Positions 1-8,758 of a stretch of DNA of 64,000 nucleotides are shown here, piece after piece. Source of the DNA: an uncultured Brevibacillus sp. (GTDB taxonomy: Bacteria > Bacillota > Bacilli > Brevibacillales > Brevibacillaceae); contig CAMIVR010000008.1 in assembly GCA_946402065.1 (NCBI GenBank), positions 1 to 64,000 of the forward strand, given 5' to 3'. Each line of letters opens with the position of its first letter. The stretch's first letter is position 1. The notes below the pieces were generated by a model, which was not told where the DNA came from, did no database searches, and worked only from the letters and a program-made list of their open reading frames with translations. The position numbers were made by a program, and so were the translations under genes.

Positions 1-73
1 TTAGCGTATGATCGCCAACTTTAAAGAACTTTTTTAAATTTTTTACCTCTATCAGATTTTCTCGTTTATCCAT
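1..73 (-). CDS. Oligopeptide/dipeptide ABC transporter ATP-binding protein, OppF/DppF type (5' end only)
   Basis: The reverse complement of the first 73 bases starts with ATG and reads MDKRENLIEVKNLKKFFKVG, the typical beginning of an OppF/DppF nucleotide-binding subunit. The rest lies outside the window, so no Walker motifs are visible. It follows the OppD-type gene by 15 bases in the same direction, which completes the usual pair of ATPases of a peptide importer. The family assignment rests on the N-terminal pattern and the operon position. Confidence 0.8.
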   Translation of the reverse strand, partial: MDKRENLIEVKNLKKFFKVGDHTL

Positions 74-88
74 GATCGCCACCCCTTC

Positions 89-1084
89 CTACGAACCAAC
101 ATGGCTTTGTGCCAGTGGGTGCTGCAGCCAGCAAGCCGAATGCTGTGTTTTGCTTACCTCAGTCAGTTCAGGATCGTACTCCTGACAAACTCTCATCGCG
201 CATTCACAACGGGCAGTGAATCCGCATCCGGTCGGTGGGCGGAGCAGGTCTGGCGGCGTACCGAAGATCGGCATCAACGGCTCGTCACGATTCAGGTCAA
301 GGCGCGGAACCGAGCGCAGCAGCCCTTTCGTGTACGGATGCTGCGGATTGTAGAAAATATCGTCAACCGTTCCAGTCTCTATGACTTTCCCGGCGTACAT
401 GACGATGACGCGATCGCACATCTCGGCGACAACGCCCAGGTCATGGGTAATGAGAATAATCGATGTTCCCGTTTTCTTTTGCAAATCCCGCATCAAATCG
501 AGAATTTGCGCCTGAATCGTCACGTCGAGTGCTGTCGTCGGCTCATCGGCAATCAGCAGCTTGGGAGAGCACGCCAGGGCAATCGCGATCATGGCCCGCT
601 GACGCATCCCGCCGGAAAACTCGTGCGGATATTGTTTCACCCGTCGCTCCGGCTGCGGAATCCCTACCAGGTTCAGCAGCTCCACCGCTTTCTCGCGAGC
701 GGCGGAGGAAGTCATTTTTTGATGCTTGATCAAGCCCTCCATGATCTGGTTCCCGATGGTCATCGTCGGATTGAGCGATGTCATCGGATCCTGGAAGATC
801 ATCCCCATATCTTTACCGCGGATGGCTTCCATCTCTTTGACTGATTTTTTGACGATATCTTCACCGTTAAACAGGATTTCCCCTTTTTTAATATCACCCG
901 GCGGCATCGGAATCAGCTTCATGAGCGATTGGGCCGTAACGGATTTCCCGCAACCCGATTCTCCCACGATCGCCACAGCTTCGCCCCGGTTCACATGAAA
1001 GGTAACGCCGCGGACTGCTTTGACTTCACCCGCGTAGGTGTGAAAGGAGACATGCAGGTCTTTTACCTCTAAAATTCGTTCCAT
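89..1084 (-). CDS. Oligopeptide/dipeptide ABC transporter ATP-binding protein, OppD/DppD type
   Basis: This 331-residue ATPase energises peptide uptake together with the OppF-type subunit. Visible motifs are Walker A GESGCGKS near residue 41, the signature EFSGGMRQR, Walker B LLIADEPT and the switch histidine in LITHDLG. The C-terminal extension with HPYTKGLLRSVPRL and a Cys-rich stretch (GCGFTARCECAMRVC) is the oligopeptide-transporter C-terminal domain found only in Opp/Dpp ATPases. It sits between the permease gene upstream (14-base gap) and the OppF-type gene downstream. The substrate cannot be told from sequence: oligopeptide and dipeptide systems look alike. Confidence 0.93.
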   Translation of the reverse strand: MERILEVKDLHVSFHTYAGEVKAVRGVTFHVNRGEAVAIVGESGCGKSVTAQSLMKLIPMPPGDIKKGEILFNGEDIVKKSVKEMEAIRGKDMGMIFQDPMTSLNPTMTIGNQIMEGLIKHQKMTSSAAREKAVELLNLVGIPQPERRVKQYPHEFSGGMRQRAMIAIALACSPKLLIADEPTTALDVTIQAQILDLMRDLQKKTGTSIILITHDLGVVAEMCDRVIVMYAGKVIETGTVDDIFYNPQHPYTKGLLRSVPRLDLNRDEPLMPIFGTPPDLLRPPTGCGFTARCECAMRVCQEYDPELTEVSKTQHSACWLQHPLAQSHVGS

Positions 1085-1098
1085 AGTTCGATCCTCTC

Positions 1099-2013
1099 CT
1101 ATTTGCGCAGGCGTGGGTCGACTGCGTCGCGCAACCCGTCGCCTAACAAGTTAAAGGCTAGCATGGTAACACTGATAAAGACTGCCGGGAACATCAGCCT
1201 CCACGGGAAGTACTTCATCGCCGGCAGACCATCATTTGCCATCGTACCCCAAGATGCAATCGGAGCGGATACACCAAGACCGATAAACGAGAGAAAGGAC
1301 TCAGTAAAGATTGCAGTAGGAACTGTCAGACTGAGTGTGACGATAATCGGGCCAAGCGCGTTGGGGATCAGGTGCTTCAGGATCAGACGCTTGCTGTCTG
1401 CACCAAGGGAGCGGGCAGCCAGGACGAACTCCTGCGATTTGAGCTGCATCATCTGTCCGCGGACGATCCGGGCCATCCCGATCCACCCGGTGATGGATAT
1501 CGCGATGATGATCGTCAGTACCCCCGGGTCCATGACGACCATGAGCAGGATAACGACGAGCAAGTAAGGAATGGCGAACAAAATATCTGCTATACGCATC
1601 ATAATCTCATCGACGCGGCCACCGAAATATCCGGCAATCCCACCCCAGAGAACGCCGATCAGCAAGTCGCTCGCCGCAGCGGCAAAGCCGACTTCCAGTG
1701 AAATCCGGGCGCCGTACCAGATCCGGACAAAGATGTCGCGACCGAGGTCGTCCGTTCCGAACCAGTGGTCAGCTGACGGCGGCTTGTTTTTGCCCGTCAA
1801 GTCATTCGTAAAGTAATCGTTGGTGCTGAGCAGCGGAACAAACGTGCAGCACACCAACAAAAGGATAATAAATACAAGCGATGCCATCGCAACTTTATTT
1901 GCTTTTAACCGGCGCCATACATCTGCCCAGAATGACAGACTCGGCCGCTTGATTTCTTCAGCCTGACGCAGGTCCATTGAGATCGGTTGAAAATGCTCTT
2001 TCGTAAGTTGCAT
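1099..2013 (-). CDS. Peptide ABC transporter permease, OppC/DppC type
   Basis: A 304-residue inner-membrane permease with an N-terminal cytoplasmic segment, a first membrane helix near residues 38-60 (VAMASLVFIILLLVCC), an OppC N-terminal domain with the WFGTDDLGRD motif, and a BPD_transp_1 domain with five more helices. The EAA-type loop that contacts the ATPase is seen as AARSLGADSKRLILKHLIPN. It pairs with the OppB-type permease encoded 6 bases upstream to form the translocation pore. Length and motif order are normal for the family. Confidence 0.93.
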   Translation of the reverse strand: MQLTKEHFQPISMDLRQAEEIKRPSLSFWADVWRRLKANKVAMASLVFIILLLVCCTFVPLLSTNDYFTNDLTGKNKPPSADHWFGTDDLGRDIFVRIWYGARISLEVGFAAAASDLLIGVLWGGIAGYFGGRVDEIMMRIADILFAIPYLLVVILLMVVMDPGVLTIIIAISITGWIGMARIVRGQMMQLKSQEFVLAARSLGADSKRLILKHLIPNALGPIIVTLSLTVPTAIFTESFLSFIGLGVSAPIASWGTMANDGLPAMKYFPWRLMFPAVFISVTMLAFNLLGDGLRDAVDPRLRK

Positions 2014-2019
2014 ATGTTT

Positions 2020-2952
2020 TTACTCCTTCCCTGTGTCAGTCAATTTAATTCGCGGATCAATAAGCGTATAGGCGATGTCGACGAGCAATACGCAGACGAC
2101 GAGGAAAATGGAGTAAAAGACGGTAGTACCCATGATAACGGTATAATCGCGGTTGGTAATCGACAAAACGAATTCACGGCCAAGGCCGGGGATTCCAAAG
2201 ATGCGCTCTACGACGAACGTACCTGTCAGAATCGTCGCAATCAACGGACCGAGATACGTAATAACAGGCAGGAGCGCATTGCGAATCGCATGCTTGAAGG
2301 TTGTGACAAATGTGCTCAAGCCTTTTGATTTTGCCGTCTTGATAAAGTCCTGATTGAGAATCTCAATCATGTTCGAACGGGTCAAACGAGCGATAAACGC
2401 CAGCGGAAGGGCCGTCAAGGCAAACGTAGGCAATACCGTATGGGCAAAGCCTTCCCATTTCGCGATCGGGAACCAGCCCAGCTTGATGGCAAAAATGTAC
2501 TGATAGAACGACGCCAGAATAAAGCTCGGAACCGACAACCCGAGTACAGCAATAACGGTTGCCGATGAATCTTGCCACTTGTTATATTTCAACGCTGCGA
2601 TTACCCCCAGGGTAATCCCGCCGAAGATTGCGACGAGGAGAGCTTGCAACCCTAATCGAGCCGATACAGGGAAGCCGCGATTGATCATATCGTTTACGGT
2701 TGAGGATTTTTCTGTGAAGGATGGCCCCAAATCCCACGTTACCACCCTTTCCAAATAATCGATGTACTGTTCAAAAATGGGCTTGTCTAAACCGTAGTGC
2801 GCTTCGAGTGCCGCCTTGATTTCTTCCGGTACGTTTTTCTCGGCAGTAAAAGGACCACCGGGTATCGCTTTCATGATGAAAAAAGTAGCCGTTGTAATTA
2901 AAAACAGTGAGATTGCCATAAAAAAGATACGTTTTCCAAGGTAACGGATCAA
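2020..2952 (-). CDS. Peptide ABC transporter permease, OppB/DppB type
   Basis: A 310-residue permease starting MIRYLGKRIFFMAISLFLI, with the first helix immediately after the start, the conserved GLDKPIFEQYIDYL periplasmic-loop motif and the EAA loop TAKSKGLSTFVTTFKHAIRNALLP. It forms a heterodimer with the OppC-type permease. The reading direction is SBP gene, this gene, OppC, OppD, OppF. A ribosome binding site (aaaaaaggagg) lies just upstream of the ATG. About 286 bases with two stem-loops separate it from the SBP gene. Confidence 0.93.
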   Translation of the reverse strand: MIRYLGKRIFFMAISLFLITTATFFIMKAIPGGPFTAEKNVPEEIKAALEAHYGLDKPIFEQYIDYLERVVTWDLGPSFTEKSSTVNDMINRGFPVSARLGLQALLVAIFGGITLGVIAALKYNKWQDSSATVIAVLGLSVPSFILASFYQYIFAIKLGWFPIAKWEGFAHTVLPTFALTALPLAFIARLTRSNMIEILNQDFIKTAKSKGLSTFVTTFKHAIRNALLPVITYLGPLIATILTGTFVVERIFGIPGLGREFVLSITNRDYTVIMGTTVFYSIFLVVCVLLVDIAYTLIDPRIKLTDTGKE

Positions 2953-3117
2953 TTTTTCATTCCTCCTTTTTTGAAGTGTTCATGACTACTCTCACTTCCC
3001 ATTTTTACACTGCGAAGTTCAAGTATTAAAAAAACAATCTCATGGAAAATAAAGATGTCACAGTGCAAAAATCGATTGTGTAATAACGTCCCATACGTTC
3101 TCGGTTTTGTATATATC

Positions 3118-3137
3118 ATTACAGTTTGTACTGTAAT
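3118..3137. promoter_or_regulatory. Inverted repeat upstream of the OppB-type gene
   Basis: The sequence ATTACAGTTTGTACTGTAAT is an 8-bp inverted repeat about 170 bases upstream of the permease start. It could be a regulator-binding site for the permease genes, or a small hairpin. On the plus strand it is followed by T8, but no plus-strand gene precedes it. The regulator is unknown. Confidence 0.35.
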
Positions 3138-3156
3138 GCCGCTTTTTTTTATCAAT

Positions 3157-3190
3157 AGTTAAGGTATATGGGTATCCATATACCTTAACT
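3157..3190 (-). terminator. Intercistronic stem-loop between peptide-binding protein and permease genes
   Basis: A perfect 15-bp stem (AGTTAAGGTATATGG pairing with CCATATACCTTAACT) with loop gtat lies 49 bases downstream of the SBP stop codon. In the direction of transcription no long T-run follows. It therefore looks more like an RNA-stabilising or attenuating hairpin that lets the binding protein be made in excess than a full terminator. Confidence 0.7.
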
Positions 3191-3238
3191 TTTTACAAAC
3201 ATTATGATACTCCGCTTGTTTTCGGAAAGTAAATGGTA

Positions 3239-4900
3239 TTACTTCTCAATCTTAGCCCACTTGAAGTCGATGTTGCCAAGTCCGTCCACGAGCACGTCTT
3301 TGACTTGATCCTTCTTCACCCACGAATCCGTGTAGAAGTAGATCGGCGCTACTGGCATGTCTTCCATGAAGATCGCTTCTGCTTCAGCCAGGATTTGTTT
3401 CCGCTTCGCTTTGTCTGTTTCGAGCGCAGATTTGTTCAAGAGGTCTTTGAACTTCGGATTTTCCCAACGCGTATCGTTGTTTCCGCCGTTTTTGTCTTTG
3501 AACAGCTCAAGGAAGTTGATCGGATCGTTGAAGTCTCCCAACCAGCCCATACGACCGATTTGGTAGTTACCTTGATGGAGTGTTTCAATGTACACTTTCC
3601 ATTCTTGGTTTTCCAGTTTTACGTCAACGTTAAGGCCCTTTTTCCACTGGTCTTGGATCGCTTCGGCAATTTTCTTATGCGCATCGGAAGTGTTGTACGA
3701 AAGCGTGATTGGCGGCAGCTTGGTCAGGCCTTCCTCTTTCATGCCTTCTTCCAGCAGCTTTTTGGCACCTTCAACGTCATTGTCCTTGAAGTAACCGTCC
3801 GGTTTGAGAATCATAGACGCTGGCACAGCCCCCATCGCCGGTTTTTGATTCAGCATGAGGATGTTATCGATGATAGCTTGGCGGTTGATGGCGTATGCAA
3901 ACGCTTTCCGAATTTTCACGTTGTTAAACGGTTTTTTCTCTGTGTTAAACTTGTACCAGTAGGTTCCTGCGATTGGCTGCGTCGTTACGAGGTTTTTCGA
4001 TTTGAGGTCTGCAACTGCGTCAACCGGCAATGCGCTCAGCGGAGCACCAGCCCAATCGATCTCACCGTTTTCGTACATGGACAACTCGGTATTTTCATCT
4101 TCAACCATGGAGAAGTCGATTTTGTCCAGCTTGACAGCATCTTTATCCCAATAGCTGTCGTTTTTCACGAGTGTCATCTTGCTCTTGTGTTCCCAGTTCT
4201 CAATCTTGAATGGCCCGTTACCTATGTGGGTTTTCGCTTCGGCCGCCCACTGCGGATTACCTTCTACAACTTTCTTGTTAACCGGCATATACGTGTAGAA
4301 AGCGGTTAATTCCAGGAAGTACGGTGTAGGGTTTTCCAACGTTACTTGGAGTGTTTTATCGTCGACCGCCTTGATTCCCACATCGTCTAATTTTGCTTGA
4401 CCTTTGTTCGCTTTTTCACCATTTTTTACGTAGTACAACTGATAGGCATAGTTTGCAGCAGTTTTCGGATCAAGAACACGCTTCCACGCATATTCAAAGT
4501 CATGTGCTGTAACCGGGTCGCCGTTGCTCCATTTTGCATCGCGCAGTTTGAAGGTGTAAGTTAGCAAGTCCTCAGAGACATCGATCTTTTCGGCTACGGA
4601 TGGCTGTGGGTTGCCGTCTTTGTCCAAACGGGTCAATCCGTCAAATGTAGCGCGGATGACTGCTCCGGAAGTGCTGTCTTCAGCAAGGCCAGGGTCCGCT
4701 GTAGGCGGCTCGGAGTGCAGATTCATTTTCAGCACTTGAGACTCTGCTGGCTTTTCAGCCGGTGCCGAAGTGGAAGGTGTTTGTGCAGGTGTTCCGTTCG
4801 AAGGTTGCTCACTTGGTGCAGCCTGTTGACCGCCGCAACCCGCTAATGCTGTACCGAGGACGACAACTGAGCTTACTAATGCGAATACACTTTTTTTCAA
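3239..4900 (-). CDS. Oligopeptide ABC transporter substrate-binding lipoprotein (SBP_bac_5, OppA/DppE-like)
   Basis: An extracellular lipoprotein that captures peptides for the permeases encoded downstream. It has a lipoprotein signal peptide ending in LAGC, then a Gln/Pro/Ser/Thr-rich linker, then a family-5 solute-binding domain of about 490 residues with typical strings such as VAEKIDVSEDLLTYTFKLRD and DPKTAANYAYQLYYVKNG. I place the start at the TTG at 4900: GGGGG lies 8 bases upstream, whereas the ATG at 4915 used by the ORF track overlaps that ribosome binding site. The shorter form is 553 residues. It is the first transporter gene and follows the Lrp-type regulator by about 93 bases. 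Confidence 0.92.
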   Translation of the reverse strand: MKKSVFALVSSVVVLGTALAGCGGQQAAPSEQPSNGTPAQTPSTSAPAEKPAESQVLKMNLHSEPPTADPGLAEDSTSGAVIRATFDGLTRLDKDGNPQPSVAEKIDVSEDLLTYTFKLRDAKWSNGDPVTAHDFEYAWKRVLDPKTAANYAYQLYYVKNGEKANKGQAKLDDVGIKAVDDKTLQVTLENPTPYFLELTAFYTYMPVNKKVVEGNPQWAAEAKTHIGNGPFKIENWEHKSKMTLVKNDSYWDKDAVKLDKIDFSMVEDENTELSMYENGEIDWAGAPLSALPVDAVADLKSKNLVTTQPIAGTYWYKFNTEKKPFNNVKIRKAFAYAINRQAIIDNILMLNQKPAMGAVPASMILKPDGYFKDNDVEGAKKLLEEGMKEEGLTKLPPITLSYNTSDAHKKIAEAIQDQWKKGLNVDVKLENQEWKVYIETLHQGNYQIGRMGWLGDFNDPINFLELFKDKNGGNNDTRWENPKFKDLLNKSALETDKAKRKQILAEAEAIFMEDMPVAPIYFYTDSWVKKDQVKDVLVDGLGNIDFKWAKIEK

Positions 4901-4993
4901 CGCAATAACCCCCATTTTTTCTAATCTTCACAATCTTTTTAACAGAGCGAACATTCGATCAAGCAAAATTAGTCTTCGTTGGCATCACTCCTT

Positions 4994-5464
4994 TCAAGAA
5001 ATGCACGCTTCATAGCCACGAACGGAAAAATACGTGTCCTTGTACTGCTTTAGTTCCAGTGATACATCTGCTGCCAATATTCCGTCTATTTGCGACAGAC
5101 GTTGATTAACGAAGGTGATCAACTCTTCGTTATCGTGGAAGACTACCTGGATGATAAGGTCGTGTTTCCCGCTGAATGCTCCGACAAATCTGACTTCTGG
5201 AAACTTGCACAGCTCTTCGGCAACGTGCTGTTGCTTACCCAGCTTCGTCGTCAAACCGATGCTGGCTTGGACGCCGAGGCCAAGCTTTTCCGGGTTGACC
5301 TGGATGATAAACTCGAATACACCCTCTTGTAACAGGCGGGCAATGCGGGAGCGTATAGTCCCCTCACTCAGCCCCAACTGATTGGCGATTTCTGTATACG
5401 GAGTTCGGCCATCCCTCTGAAGGATTTGCAGGATCTGGCGATCAATATTGTCGATTTTTTTCAT
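4994..5464 (-). CDS. Lrp/AsnC family transcriptional regulator
   Basis: A 156-residue regulator. An N-terminal winged helix-turn-helix (IDRQILQILQRDGRTPYTEI, then GLSEGTIRSRIARLLQEG) is followed by a C-terminal RAM/AsnC ligand-binding domain (VGAFSGKHDLIIQVVFHD). It lies directly upstream of the peptide transporter and in the same direction. It may therefore control peptide uptake in response to amino acids, which is inferred only from position. A GGAG ribosome binding site precedes the ATG. Length and domain layout are normal. Confidence 0.9.
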   Translation of the reverse strand: MKKIDNIDRQILQILQRDGRTPYTEIANQLGLSEGTIRSRIARLLQEGVFEFIIQVNPEKLGLGVQASIGLTTKLGKQQHVAEELCKFPEVRFVGAFSGKHDLIIQVVFHDNEELITFVNQRLSQIDGILAADVSLELKQYKDTYFSVRGYEACIS

Positions 5465-5719
5465 CCTACCACTCCAATTAACAGAACGTGTCCGGCTAGA
5501 GACGGGGTTACGATATTGCGAGGTACTTTACGCCTTTTTTACGAAATTCGCAGAAAACAATTACAATCCATCTGTCACCTTTAAAATAAACGGAAAAGAT
5601 AGCGGTGTCAACGAAATTTGACTAATAGAAAAATAAAATATTATAAAGAGTATCATACCAATCTATAATTTTTTATCGAATTCTACCGTCAAATTGCGTC
5701 GAACCGCCATTTTTGGATT

Positions 5720-7021
5720 TTAGATTATTTTATAAATCAAAGATTTTTTATCGGGATTTTCCGTCGAAATTTCAAACGCCGACTCGATCTCCTTTTGTGC
5801 CGATGCAAGCATATGTTCGTCATTTGCGTGAACGACTGCCAACGTCTCGTCCCGGTCAACGCGATCCCCGATTTTTTTTCGCAAAACAATTCCGACGGCC
5901 AAATCGATCGGAGCGTCCTTTGTCATTCTTCCGGCTCCCAGCTCAACAGACGCGTGCCCGATTTTCTCGGCGTCGATCTTGGTGATGAAGCCGGCTCGCT
6001 TCGCCTTGATTCCATGCTGAATACGCGCCGCCGGGAGCAAGTCGAGGTCATCCACTACCCTTGCATCGCCTCCCTGCGCCTGGATCATCTCGCGCAGTTT
6101 TTCGACAGCCTGCCCGCTGGCAATGCGTTCCTTGAGATGTTCTCTGGCTGCTGTATCGTCGGCAAATAACCCGCCCAGCACAAGCATTCTGGCCCCGATG
6201 GTCAATGCCAATTCAGTCAGATCCTCCGGTCCGTGCCCGCGCAGCGTTTCGATCGCTTCCTTGACCTCCAGGGCGTTGCCCACAGCAAAGCCAAGGGGCT
6301 GGTTCATATCGCTGAGTACAGCCACCGTCTGTCTGCCTACCTGTCTGCCGATCGACACCATTGCTTCAGCCAGCACTTCAGCCTCTTCGACGTTTTTCAT
6401 GAAGGCGCCTTTGCCGACCTTCACGTCGAGAACGATCGCGTCTGCACCTGAAGCGATTTTTTTCGACATGATCGAGCTGGCAATCAACGGCACCGCTTCC
6501 ACCGTCGCCGTAACGTCGCGCAGCGCGTACAGCTTTTTATCTGCCGGTGTGAGATTTCCTGTCTGGCCGACCACGGCAAGGCCGATGTCGCGCACCTGCT
6601 GCAAAAACTGCTCGCGGTTTCGCTCTACCTGAAAGCCGGCAATCGATTCCAGCTTGTCGATCGTACCGCCTGAGTGTCCCAGGCCGCGGCCTGACATTTT
6701 CGCCACAGGAATGCCCGCACTCGCCACCAATGGGGCGACGACGAGCGTCGTCTTGTCGCCTACGCCCCCTGTACTGTGCTTGTCGACCTTCACACCCGGA
6801 ATCGACGAGAGGTCGAACTGGTCTCCGGACGCAGCCATGGCCAGGGTCAATTCACCTGTCTCAAACGGCGTCATCCCGCGAAACAACACGGCCATGGCCC
6901 AGGCCGACATCTGGTAATCCGGTATGCTCCCGTCTGTATAGCCCTGGACGATAAAGCGGATCTCTTCGGCAGTATATTCGTGACCATCGCGTTTTTTGGC
7001 GATTAAATCAACCATTCTCAT
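5720..7021 (-). CDS. pdp: Pyrimidine-nucleoside phosphorylase
   Basis: Catalyses phosphorolysis of uridine, thymidine and deoxyuridine to base and (deoxy)ribose-1-phosphate. The thymidine-phosphorylase-family signature is present (KHSTGGVGDKTTL, then SGRGLGHSGGTIDKLE). I chose the ATG at 7021 (MRMVDLIAKKRDG), 9 bases after GGAGG, giving 433 residues, the usual length. The ORF-track start overlaps the preceding gene. It is the last gene of a nucleoside-salvage operon (deoB, two purine-nucleoside phosphorylases, pdp); the pentose-1-phosphates it produces are substrates for DeoB. Confidence 0.95.
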   Translation of the reverse strand: MRMVDLIAKKRDGHEYTAEEIRFIVQGYTDGSIPDYQMSAWAMAVLFRGMTPFETGELTLAMAASGDQFDLSSIPGVKVDKHSTGGVGDKTTLVVAPLVASAGIPVAKMSGRGLGHSGGTIDKLESIAGFQVERNREQFLQQVRDIGLAVVGQTGNLTPADKKLYALRDVTATVEAVPLIASSIMSKKIASGADAIVLDVKVGKGAFMKNVEEAEVLAEAMVSIGRQVGRQTVAVLSDMNQPLGFAVGNALEVKEAIETLRGHGPEDLTELALTIGARMLVLGGLFADDTAAREHLKERIASGQAVEKLREMIQAQGGDARVVDDLDLLPAARIQHGIKAKRAGFITKIDAEKIGHASVELGAGRMTKDAPIDLAVGIVLRKKIGDRVDRDETLAVVHANDEHMLASAQKEIESAFEISTENPDKKSLIYKII

Positions 7022-7025
7022 CTCA

Positions 7026-7847
7026 TTACACCTCCGCCACAATACTTTTCACGAATGAGATAAACCGCGGTCGCGTCAGATTGGCAACCTCCATCACCCG
7101 TTCATGCGTGAGCGGCTCCAGCTCTTCTCCGATAGCCATATCGGTAATGCAGGATATGCCCAAAATGCGCAGACCTGCGTGACGGGCGACAATGACTTCC
7201 GGCACAGTAGACATCCCGATCGCATCGCCGCCGATACGCGCCAGCATCATCAATTCGACTGGTGTGCTGTAGCTCGGTCCGGACACCCCGCAGTACACGC
7301 CTTTTTGCACCTTGATGCCAAGCTCTGCCGCTTTGGCTTCCGCTAGCTGGATCAGCTCAGGCGTATAAGCAGCGGACATGTCCGGGAACCGCGGGCCGAA
7401 TTCATCCAGGTTCGGACCGATCAGCGGATTGTCGCCCGTCAAATTGATATGGTCGTGAATGATCATCAGATCACCTGGCGCAAATGCGTGGTTCAAGCCG
7501 CCGCAGGCGTTGGTGACGATCAGTGTTTCGATGCCCAATTGCTTCATCACGTAAATCGGGAACGTCACTGTACCCATATCGTACCCTTCGTAAAAGTGAA
7601 ACCGGCCTTGCATGATCAGGACGTGTTTTCCGTTCAACGACCCGATTACCAATTTGCCTTCGTGGCCCGCCACTGTCGAGACAGGAAAGTGCGGGATCGC
7701 TTCATATGGAATCTCGACGGGCTGTTCGATCTGCTCTGCCAGTACGCCCAGACCTGAGCCCAAAATCAACCCGATGCGCGGAGCTGTTCCCAGCTTGTCA
7801 GCGATAAACGCTGCTGCTGCCTTGATTTTGCCAACCTTGTTCTCCAT
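7026..7847 (-). CDS. Purine-nucleoside phosphorylase (second, downstream copy)
   Basis: A 273-residue PNP of the trimeric type that splits inosine and guanosine (and their deoxy forms) with phosphate. Signatures are GLILGSGLGVLAEQIE, GRFHFYEGYDMGTVTFPI, TNACGGLNHAFAPGDLMII and GMSTVPEVIVARHAGLRILG. The ATG at 7847 follows GGAGGTG by 9 bases and is preferred to the GTG at 7859. It lies 15 bases after a close paralogue and its stop is 5 bases before the pdp start. Whether the two copies differ in substrate cannot be decided from sequence alone. Confidence 0.93.
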   Translation of the reverse strand: MENKVGKIKAAAAFIADKLGTAPRIGLILGSGLGVLAEQIEQPVEIPYEAIPHFPVSTVAGHEGKLVIGSLNGKHVLIMQGRFHFYEGYDMGTVTFPIYVMKQLGIETLIVTNACGGLNHAFAPGDLMIIHDHINLTGDNPLIGPNLDEFGPRFPDMSAAYTPELIQLAEAKAAELGIKVQKGVYCGVSGPSYSTPVELMMLARIGGDAIGMSTVPEVIVARHAGLRILGISCITDMAIGEELEPLTHERVMEVANLTRPRFISFVKSIVAEV

Positions 7848-7862
7848 CTGTATGCCCACCTC

Positions 7863-8675
7863 CTATAGTTTCGCGAGAATTCCGTGCAGCAAGGAGAGGA
7901 ATTGCGCTTTTACTTTCTCGGTTGTCTCCATGACTTCTTCATGCGACAGCGACTGCTTCAATATGCCTGCTGCCATATTGCTGATGCAGGAGATCCCCAA
8001 CACTTCCATGTTCATGTGCCGGGCGACGATCACTTCCGGTACAGTTGACATGCCGACAGCATCTGCGCCCAAAATCCGCAGCATTCTGATCTCGGCAGGC
8101 GTTTCGTAGCTAGGCCCGAGCAACCCGCAGTAAATCCCGCTTTGCAATTCAATCCCCAGCTCTTTGCCCGTCTCCAGCGCCAGCGTTTGCAGGCGTTGTG
8201 CATACGCTTCGGACATGTCCGGGAAGCGAACGCCAAGCTGCTCATCGTTAGGGCCGATGAGCGGATTGCGGTACGTCAGGTTCAAATGATCGCGGATGAC
8301 CATCAAATCGCCGGGACGATAGCTTTCATTGACTCCGCCTGCAGCATTGGTCACGATGATCGTCTCCACGCCGATCGCTTTCATGACGCGGATCGGGAAA
8401 GTCACTTCATCCAGACCATGGCCCTCGTAATAGTGAAATCGGCCTTGCATGGCGACGACTTGCTTGCCTTCCAGCTCGCCGATCACCAGCTGGCCTTTAT
8501 GGCCGACGACAGTCGATTTGGTAAAACCGGGGATCTCATGGTACGGAATGGCGACCGCATTTTTAATGTCGTCCGCGAGTACCCCTAGTCCAGAACCGAG
8601 CACCAAACCAATAGTCGGTGCAGCGGAAATTTTCCTTTTGATTGTTTCGGCAGCTTGTTGAATCGATGTAATCAT
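7863..8675 (-). CDS. Purine-nucleoside phosphorylase (first, upstream copy)
   Basis: A 270-residue trimeric-type purine-nucleoside phosphorylase with GLVLGSGLGVLADDIKNA, GRFHYYEGHGLDEVTFPI, TNAAGGVNESYRPGDLMVI and GMSTVPEVIVARHMNMEVLG. It is clearly paralogous to the gene directly downstream. By position after deoB it matches B. subtilis pupG, so this is probably the ancestral copy. The ATG is 8 bases after AGGAGG. It acts with DeoB to feed purine nucleosides into the pentose-phosphate pathway and free bases into salvage. Confidence 0.94.
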   Translation of the reverse strand: MITSIQQAAETIKRKISAAPTIGLVLGSGLGVLADDIKNAVAIPYHEIPGFTKSTVVGHKGQLVIGELEGKQVVAMQGRFHYYEGHGLDEVTFPIRVMKAIGVETIIVTNAAGGVNESYRPGDLMVIRDHLNLTYRNPLIGPNDEQLGVRFPDMSEAYAQRLQTLALETGKELGIELQSGIYCGLLGPSYETPAEIRMLRILGADAVGMSTVPEVIVARHMNMEVLGISCISNMAAGILKQSLSHEEVMETTEKVKAQFLSLLHGILAKL

Positions 8676-8758
8676 AAAAACATCCTCCTATTGTTCATGC
8701 CTTACCGGCACACGTAATCATGCACTGCTCACGCAATAAATGCATCTCCACGCGCGAG

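Noticed and set aside
3233-4309. 358-aa plus-strand ORF
   Set aside because: Antisense shadow of the peptide-binding lipoprotein gene; no ribosome binding site or family resemblance.
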